From Clostridiales bacterium (GTDB taxonomy: Bacteria; Bacillota; Clostridia; Saccharofermentanales; UBA5734), in the NCBI GenBank assembly GCA_003532195.1, contig DOFA01000035.1, positions 541-11,520 on the forward strand: a DNA stretch of 10,980 nt, given 5' to 3'. Position 1 is the stretch's first letter, and each line of letters begins with the position of its first letter. This document shows, piece after piece, positions 1 through 6,084 of this stretch. The position numbers and the translations under genes were made by a program. Below the pieces are notes generated by a model, which worked only from the letters and a program-made list of their open reading frames with translations, had not been told where the DNA came from and did not search any database.

Positions 1-125
1 ACGATCTCACCGTCCAGCTGTTCGGCCAGCCGCAGCGCGGTTTCGGTTTTCCCGCTGGCCGTCGGCCCGGTTATCACCAGAACCGGAATATCGGGGTTAC
101 GCGCCGGATCCATCCCAAGTTCCAT
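1..125 (-). CDS. miaA: tRNA dimethylallyltransferase MiaA, N-terminal part (runs off the window)
   Basis: Only the first 41 complete codons are present; the gene continues past the left edge. MiaA transfers a dimethylallyl group to N6 of A37 in tRNAs reading UNN codons, giving i6A37, the substrate of MiaB. The visible protein contains the MiaA P-loop GPTASGKT at about residues 20-27, preceded by the hydrophobic strand VLVIT and followed by ALRLAEQLDGEIV, which fits the start of this family. The start is uncertain. ATG at 125 lies 9 bases after the mutL stop and has no clear ribosome binding site. ATG at 113 is in frame and has GGAA about six bases upstream. A GTG at 134, directly after the mutL stop, is also in frame. 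It follows mutL closely and is probably translated from the same transcript. The family call is secure from the P-loop and gene order; the start is not. Confidence 0.88.
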   Translation of the reverse strand, partial: MELGMDPARNPDIPVLVITGPTASGKTETALRLAEQLDGEI

Positions 126-134
126 GGGCGGCAC

Positions 135-1949
135 TCAGACGATGCGCCGAAAGCGTTTTTCCAGCTCCCGGCGGGACAATCGAATAATGACCGGCCGGCC
201 GTGCGGGCACTGGTAGGGATTTTCCAGCGCCGACAGATCCTGCAGCAACTGATCAATCTCACCGGCATCCAGGCGGTCGTGGGCTTTAACAGCGGCCTTG
301 CAAGCCATTGTATAGTAGAAATCCTCTATACTGCCCTCATTATTCAGCGGTTCGGCCATCAGGGTATCCAAGGCCAGGCGGAAGGCCGGTCCAGGCAAAA
401 GGCTTCGTTTTCCGGCGGCCGGAACCGAGCGCAGGGCAATTGAAGAATCGCCGAAAAAGTCAAATTCAAATCCCAGGTCGCGGAAAGTTTCGGTTTTCTG
501 TTTGAGAAACTGGATTTCACTGCGGCTGATTTCCAGAATCTGCGGCACCAGTAAAGACTGGCTGAAGTTTTCCGGCTGGTTTTGCTGTTTGGCCAGCTTC
601 CGGCGCCGCAGCAGGCCTTCAAAAATGATTTTCTCGTGGGCGGCATGCTGGTCGATCAAAAGAAGTTCCTGGTCCAGCTCGACCAGCAAATAAGTCAGGA
701 ACAGCTGGCCGATCAGGCGGCCGCGTTGGAGGTCGTTTATTTTCAGGAGCAAAGGCGGTTCTTCCCTCACCTCCTGCCCGACCGGCTCGGCCAGGTGCAG
801 CGGCTGTTTTTCCGGCAGAGGATATGTTTCCAGGACGACAGGCTCCTCTGGGATTGGGGATTGCGGATCGAGAACCGGGAGTTGCTGGTTCGGCGCCGGC
901 TCCCCTGCTGTTTCAACCGGCTTTTGGCTTTCGTCGTCCGTCGGTGCGCCGGGAATCCCGGAACCGCTCTGCAAGGCGTTCTGAACCGCATGATAGACTG
1001 CGCGGAAAACCTCGCTGTCGTTCCAGAATCTGACTTCCATCTTTTGCGGGTGCACATTGACATCCACGAGTTGCGGCGGAATTTCCAGGAACAGCAGCGC
1101 GAAGGCATACTGGCCTTTCATCAGCATCGTCTGATAAGCTTCATCCAAAGCCGCGGTCATTTGCCGGGCGCGCACCAGGCGGCCGTTGACAAAAAAATTC
1201 TGTTGGCTGCGGCTGCTGCGGGCGGCGTCGGGCCGGCCGACCAGGCCACTGATTTTCAAGGGCGGGATCTGGCCTTCGACCGGCAGGCAGGCCAAAGCGG
1301 TCTGTTTGCCGTATATGGCATAGACGGTGCTCATCAAGTCGTTATTGCCAGGTGTATGGAGGACTTCCTGCTGATTGCTGACTAATCGGAAAGATACATC
1401 CGGCCGGGCCAGGGCCAGACGCTCCAGGACATCAGTGACGGCGCCGGCTTCGGTCGCGTCTTTGCGCAGGAATTTGTACCGGGCCGGGACATTGAAAAAC
1501 AGATTTTCCACACTGATGCTGGTGCCGGCCGGACCGCCGAACTTGCCGCTGTCCAGCAGTTCGCCGCCTTCGATCATAAGCCAGGCGCCCTCGGGAGCAT
1601 CCGGCTCGCGGGTCTCCAGCCGGACCCTGGCAACCGCGGCTATGCTGGCCAAAGCTTCGCCACGGAATCCCATCGAGGTCAGGCTGTCCAAATCTTCGAT
1701 CTGCCTGAGTTTGCTGGTCGCATGGCGGCCGAAAGCCAGGCAGGCGTCGTCTTTGTTCATACCGCTGCCATTGTCCGTAACTCGGATCAAACCGATGCCG
1801 CCCTGGCGTATTTCAATGTTGATAACCGAGGCGGCGGCGTCAAGGGCGTTTTCAACCAGCTCCTTGACTACGGAAGCTGGCCGTTCAATCACTTCACCGG
1901 CAGCAATGCTGTTGGCTGTCAGCTGATCCAGCACATGAATCCGGTTCAT
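135..1949 (-). CDS. mutL: DNA mismatch repair endonuclease MutL
   Basis: MutL links mismatch detection by MutS to downstream repair; in bacteria without MutH it also nicks the new strand. The protein has 604 residues. The GHKL ATPase domain is at the N-terminus: ELVENALDA (catalytic Glu about 30, Asn about 34), DNGSGM at 59-64, TSMGFRGEAL at 91-100, and GTSISVENLFFNVPARYKF near 142-160. A Pro/Glu-rich linker spans about 330-400. The C-terminal dimerization domain carries the endonuclease signature DQHAAHEKIIFE at 434-445, ACKAAVKAH near 549, and the metal-binding CPHGRP at 581-586, so this is the nicking type of MutL. The ATG overlaps the mutS stop as ATGA, and a purine-rich AGGGGGG (1958-1964) lies eight bases upstream, so mutL has its own good ribosome binding site besides any coupling. 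It ends with TGA at 135-137, just before miaA. All key motifs look intact. Confidence 0.97.
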   Translation of the reverse strand: MNRIHVLDQLTANSIAAGEVIERPASVVKELVENALDAAASVINIEIRQGGIGLIRVTDNGSGMNKDDACLAFGRHATSKLRQIEDLDSLTSMGFRGEALASIAAVARVRLETREPDAPEGAWLMIEGGELLDSGKFGGPAGTSISVENLFFNVPARYKFLRKDATEAGAVTDVLERLALARPDVSFRLVSNQQEVLHTPGNNDLMSTVYAIYGKQTALACLPVEGQIPPLKISGLVGRPDAARSSRSQQNFFVNGRLVRARQMTAALDEAYQTMLMKGQYAFALLFLEIPPQLVDVNVHPQKMEVRFWNDSEVFRAVYHAVQNALQSGSGIPGAPTDDESQKPVETAGEPAPNQQLPVLDPQSPIPEEPVVLETYPLPEKQPLHLAEPVGQEVREEPPLLLKINDLQRGRLIGQLFLTYLLVELDQELLLIDQHAAHEKIIFEGLLRRRKLAKQQNQPENFSQSLLVPQILEISRSEIQFLKQKTETFRDLGFEFDFFGDSSIALRSVPAAGKRSLLPGPAFRLALDTLMAEPLNNEGSIEDFYYTMACKAAVKAHDRLDAGEIDQLLQDLSALENPYQCPHGRPVIIRLSRRELEKRFRRIV

Positions 1950-4594
1950 CCGGAGATCCCCCCTGTCTTTTTGGCTTTCTGGTGCAGGTCATGAAGGATA
2001 TTCAAGGCATCCAAAGGCGTCAAAACTTGTATGTCCAGACCGCGGAGGCGTTCCAGAATGCCATCGGTATTCTTCAGGGCCATGCTGGAGGCAAACAGGT
2101 CCAGCTGACCGTCCATCGGGCGGGCATTGCGGCGGATTTTCAGTTTATCGCGGCCGATATTCTCCTGCTCCAGCTGGATGAGGAATTCGCGGGCACGGTG
2201 AACCACTGCGTCCGGAACGCCGGCTAAACGCGCGACTTCGATGCCATAGCTTTCATCGCAGCCGCCAGGCATGATCCGGTGCAAAAAAACAACCTCGCCG
2301 TTTTCCTCGCTGACTTCGACATGGCAGTTGAACACACCGGGCAATGCCGGCTCAAGATCGGTCAATTCATGGTAATGGGTGGCAAACAGGGTCCGGCAAC
2401 CCAGGTTCTGGCGGTCGTCGATATACTCGATTACCGACCAGGCAATCGACAGGCCGTCGTAAGTGCTCGTTCCCCGGCCGATTTCGTCAAGGATCAGCAG
2501 GCTACGCGGCGTGGCGTGCTGCAGGATCTGGGCAACTTCATTCATCTCGACCAGGAATGTCGACTGCCCCGCCGCCAGATCATCGCTCGCGCCGACCCGG
2601 GTAAAAATACGGTCAACCAGGCCGATGCGGGCCGATTGGGCCGGCACGAAACTGCCAGTTTGCGCTAAAAGGACGATCAGGGCGACCTGGCGCATATAAG
2701 TCGATTTGCCGGCCATGTTCGGGCCGGTCAGAATCATGACCCGCCGGGCAGACAAATCCATATCCAGATCATTAGGCACAAACCGGCCGGGACCGAGTAC
2801 TTTTTCTACAACCGGATGGCGGCCCAGCATAATCTGCAGCTGATCCGACAAATCCATGGCCGGACGGCAGTAGTTTTCCCGTTCGGCCAGTTCCGCCAGC
2901 CCGCCCAGGACATCCAGAGCCGAAAGGCACTGGGCGGTTTGCTGCAGGCTGCGAATCCTGGCGGCGGCTTGTTCGCGGATCGAGGAAAAGAGCTCATATT
3001 CGAGGGCAATCACTTTCTGTTCAGCCCCCAGGATGGTATCCTCCATTTCCTTGAGTTCGGGAGTCACATAGCGTTCCCCATTGGCCAGCGTCTGCTTGCG
3101 GATGTAATTTTCCGGTACCTGTGCCAGATTGGCGCGGGTCACCTCGATATAATAGCCAAATACATGGTTGAATCCGACCTTCAGGCTGCGGATGCCGGTG
3201 CGCTCGCGTTCAGCGGCTTCCAAGGCGAGAATCCAGGTTTTGCCTTCGGTTGAAGCCAGGCGCAGTTTATCGACCTGTTCATCATAGCCGTTCTTGATCA
3301 GGTTGCCTTCTTTAATCCCCGGCGGCGGATCTTCGGCGATGGCAGCTTCAAGAATGCCGGCCAGTTCCGGGAGCGGGTCGATCCGGCGGGCCAGGTCCTG
3401 CAGCCAGGGATCACCGGAGGGCTGCAAAATACCCCGGATGGCAGGCAGCTTGGCCAGCGAGGCTTTCAGGGCCAGCAGATCCCTGGCGTTAACCGCCGCC
3501 AGGGCGATCTTGCTGGATAGGCGTTCAAGATCATGCAACCCTTGCAAGGATTCCCGCAGTTCCTGGCGCAGCATGAATTTATCTTTCAGGTTCTGGATCG
3601 CGTTCTGGCGCTGAAGGATATCGTGAATATTCAGCAGCGGCTGCTCCAGCCAGCGCCGCAGCAATCGGCTTCCCATCGGGGTCATGGTTCGGTCAACAGC
3701 CCAGAGCAGGCTGCCCTGGCGGTTTTTGTCGCGCAAGGTTTCGGTGATTTCCAGATTGCGTCGGGCGATCGGGTCCAGATTCATGAATTCGCTGAGCTGA
3801 TAGGGTTTTACCGGTTGAATGTGCCCGGGTTGAAAGCGCTGGGTTTCCGTAAGGTAAATCAGCAGGGCGGCCGCTGCCTGCGCCCAGAGCGGCTGCTGTT
3901 CGTCCGGTTCTGCGGCTTCGGGCAGCAATCGGTTAACCGCATCGAGAGAAAAATCCTGATCAGGACGTAAGGTCAAAACGATGTTATATCGATCATGAAT
4001 AAGCGCGGCCAGCGGTTCTTGGTGAAAGGTTGAATTGATCAGAATTTCCGCCGGCGCATAACGGGCGATTTCGTCAGTCAGTTTAGCCGCCGTTGAACCG
4101 ACGATCAGGGCTGTCGCTTCAAATGCGCCGGTCGTCAGATCACAGGCGGCCAGGCCATAATAACCGTTCAGGCTATAAATGGACAGGATGTAGTTGTTGC
4201 GGCGCTCATCGAGCATCACCGGATCGGTTATCGTCCCCGGTGTGATCACCCGGACAACTTCGCGCCGGACAATCCCCTTGGCCAGGGCCGGATCTTCGAC
4301 CTAGTCGCAAATAGCGACCTTGAAGCCGCGGCCGATCAGGCGGTTGACATAGGAGTCGACGGCATGGTAAGGCACCCCGCACATCGGCGCCCGCTCCTCC
4401 TGGCCGCAGTCGCGGCCGGTCAGCACCAATTCCAGCTCCCGGGCGGCTGTGACGGCATCTTCAAAAAACATTTCATAAAAATCGCCGAGGCGAAACATCA
4501 GGATGCAGTCGGGCCAGAGCTTTTTCTGCTCCAGATACTGTTGCATCATCGGTGTTATTTTATCAAGATCAAGGGTTTGGCTCGTCAGGCTCAT
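1946..4594 (-). CDS. mutS: DNA mismatch repair ATPase MutS, interrupted by one in-frame TAG at codon 98
   Basis: MutS binds mismatches and small loops and, through ATP, recruits MutL. Read straight through, the frame gives 882 residues, a normal MutS length. Before the stop (residues 1-97) is most of mismatch-recognition domain I, with the GDFYEMF motif whose Phe-x-Glu (39-41) contacts the mismatch, and MCGVPYHAV. After the stop are the rest of domain I, the connector, core and clamp domains, then the ATPase: Walker A GPNMAGKST at about 624-632, Walker B LLILDEIGRGTST near 700, and THYHEL near 739. A beta-clamp motif QLDLF sits near 830-834. Codon 98 is TAG within AICD-stop-VEDP, where MutS proteins have a conserved Gln. 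There is no indel. If TAG terminates, only a 97-residue fragment (4301-4594) is made, plus perhaps a restart from GTG 4249, which lacks the mismatch-reading residues and has no clear ribosome binding site. The ATG overlaps the miaB stop as ATGA, with GGAG about 11 bases upstream. The gene ends in TGA within the ATGA overlap with mutL. Gene identity is certain; whether it is functional is open. Confidence 0.93.
4301..4303 (-). other. mutS: In-frame amber codon (TAG) in mutS at a conserved Gln position
   Basis: The minus-strand codons read TGC GAC TAG GTC GAA GAT CCG, giving Cys-Asp-stop-Val-Glu-Asp-Pro. The equivalent stretch in MutS proteins is Cys/Ala-(Glu/Asp)-Gln followed by a Val/Ile/Leu-led segment, so TAG stands in place of Gln, one C-to-T transition from CAG (G-to-A on the plus strand). 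The reading frame continues with excellent MutS similarity for 784 more codons. Mutation, variation, error and recoding cannot be told apart from this sequence alone. Confidence 0.9.
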
Positions 4595-6084
4595 AGCAGC
4601 AGAGTCTCCATCTCCCCTTCCAGCGAGAAGGTTTTAGCCCGGATCAAACGAACTGCCGCCAGTCGTCCTTCCAGGCTGGCGCCGGATATCGTGCCGTCAG
4701 GCAGGCGATATTCTGCCGGCATATCAAGCCGGGCAGGAATAGTGAAATTGACCAGACGATTGCTGCCTGTCCGGCCGCTGAATATATCAGCCGCGGTGGC
4801 GCTGGTCCCCTCGATCAGGATCTCTTCCGTACTCCCGATGACTTTCTGATTGGATTCCAGACTGTGGCAATCCTGGAGTTCGACCAGCCGGCCAAAGCGT
4901 TCCCGGACCGCTTCTGGCGAAACCTGGTCCGGCATGGCTGCCGCCGGCGTGCCGCCGCGTTTGGAATACTGGAAGGTAAACGCACTGTCAAAGTGAACCT
5001 CATCCATCAAAGCCAGGGTATCGGCAAAATCGGCTTCGGTTTCACCAGGGAATCCGACAATCAGGTCGGTGCTGATAGACAACCCCGGAATCAGGCGCCT
5101 CGCCTGCCGGATGATCTCCAGATAACGTTCGCGGGTGTATTGCCGGTTCATCCGCTGTAAAACCCGATTGCTGCCCGATTGCAGCGGCAGATGCAGATGC
5201 GGGGCGATTGCAGGCCGGGAACCCATGATCTGCAGCAGTTCCTCCGATATGTCCTTGGGGTGGGAAGTCATGAAACGGATTCGGCGCAGGCCGGGGATCT
5301 TGGCAGCTTCCGTCAGCAATCCGGCAAAATTCAACGATTGTCCGTCCGATTGCCTCAAATCATTGCCATAAGAATTGACATTTTGCCCCAACAGCAAGAC
5401 TTCTGGGTAACCAGCTGCCGCTGCCTGCCGCAGCTCGATCAGGATATCGGACGGCTGACGGCTCCTTTCGCGCCCCCGGGTATAGGGAACGATGCAATAC
5501 GTGCAGAAATTGTTGCAGCCAAACATAATGGAGCACAAGGCGCGGAACTTCCGGGCCCTGTGAACAGGCAGACCTTCGGCGATCGGGTCTTCCTGGCCAA
5601 CCTCATAAATCCGTTTTTGGCCGTTTAGACGCTGATAGAGTAATTCAGGCAGACGATGGATATCCTGCGGCCCGAAGACAATATCGACAAATTTGAAGCT
5701 GCGGCTAATCCGCTCGATATGCTCGGGTTGTTTCATCATGCAGCCGCAGAGTATGACGACCAGACCCGGCTTGTCCCGGCGAAGGTTCTTGATCCGGCCG
5801 AGATTGCCAAACAGGCGGTCTTCCGCGTTTTCCCGGATTGTGCAGGTGTTGAGAAGGATCAGGTCTGCTTCCTCGGGTGAGTCTGTCTCGGCGTAACCCA
5901 TCTGATCCAGCTGCCCGGCCAGTTTTTCACCGTCATTTTCATTTAGCTGGCAGCCGAAAGTGTGGATATAATAATGCCATTTCTGGCCGCTGCATTCACT
6001 TGATTCGGCCAGTAAACGGGCGATTAAAGCAATAAATTCTTTTTGCCGGGCTATTTCGCAGGCATCGATGATCGGTATTGTCAA
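4591..6084 (-). CDS. miaB: tRNA-2-methylthio-N6-dimethylallyladenosine synthase MiaB
   Basis: MiaB is a radical-SAM methylthiotransferase that adds the 2-methylthio group to i6A37 in tRNA, the step after MiaA. Numbered from the TTG start, the three cysteines of the auxiliary iron-sulfur cluster are about 45 (HTFGCQLNEND), 81 (NTCTIREN) and 115 (LCGCM). The radical-SAM motif CNNFCTYC gives Cys 190, 194 and 197. The TRAM RNA-binding domain fills about 415-495. The phrases FGPQDIHRLPELL and LLLGQNVNSYG point to MiaB rather than RimO or MtaB. Start choice: the frame opens with GTG at 6093, but that abuts the ribosome-binding purines. TTG at 6084 has AGAGGTG at a six-base spacing and forms a TTGA overlap with the upstream stop, so 6084 is preferred. 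There is no ATG before the first conserved Cys. An extension of about 35 residues before the MTTase domain is common in clostridial MiaB. The gene ends in an ATGA overlap with mutS. Confidence 0.95.
   Translation of the reverse strand: MTIPIIDACEIARQKEFIALIARLLAESSECSGQKWHYYIHTFGCQLNENDGEKLAGQLDQMGYAETDSPEEADLILLNTCTIRENAEDRLFGNLGRIKNLRRDKPGLVVILCGCMMKQPEHIERISRSFKFVDIVFGPQDIHRLPELLYQRLNGQKRIYEVGQEDPIAEGLPVHRARKFRALCSIMFGCNNFCTYCIVPYTRGRERSRQPSDILIELRQAAAAGYPEVLLLGQNVNSYGNDLRQSDGQSLNFAGLLTEAAKIPGLRRIRFMTSHPKDISEELLQIMGSRPAIAPHLHLPLQSGSNRVLQRMNRQYTRERYLEIIRQARRLIPGLSISTDLIVGFPGETEADFADTLALMDEVHFDSAFTFQYSKRGGTPAAAMPDQVSPEAVRERFGRLVELQDCHSLESNQKVIGSTEEILIEGTSATAADIFSGRTGSNRLVNFTIPARLDMPAEYRLPDGTISGASLEGRLAAVRLIRAKTFSLEGEMETLLL

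Noticed and set aside
582..1385. Long open frame on the plus strand (267 codons) opposite mutL
   Set aside because: It lies wholly antisense to a mutL gene with all motifs intact and its translation resembles no family; in G+C-rich DNA such antisense frames are common.
4247..4249. GTG at 4249 as the genuine start of a short MutS
   Set aside because: There is no convincing ribosome binding site, and conserved MutS sequence (VEDPALAKGIVRREVVRV) continues in frame upstream to the TAG and beyond it.
4275..4287. Small hairpin (CCCT stem, five-base loop) just downstream of the mutS TAG, as a readthrough or recoding signal
   Set aside because: The stem has only four pairs and lies in a stretch encoding the conserved ALAKGI residues, so it is likely coincidental; no SECIS- or PYLIS-like structure could be recognized by eye.
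4301..4594. A stand-alone 97-residue gene upstream of mutS
   Set aside because: It is the N-terminal part of MutS domain I in the same frame as the rest of mutS, separated only by the TAG codon.
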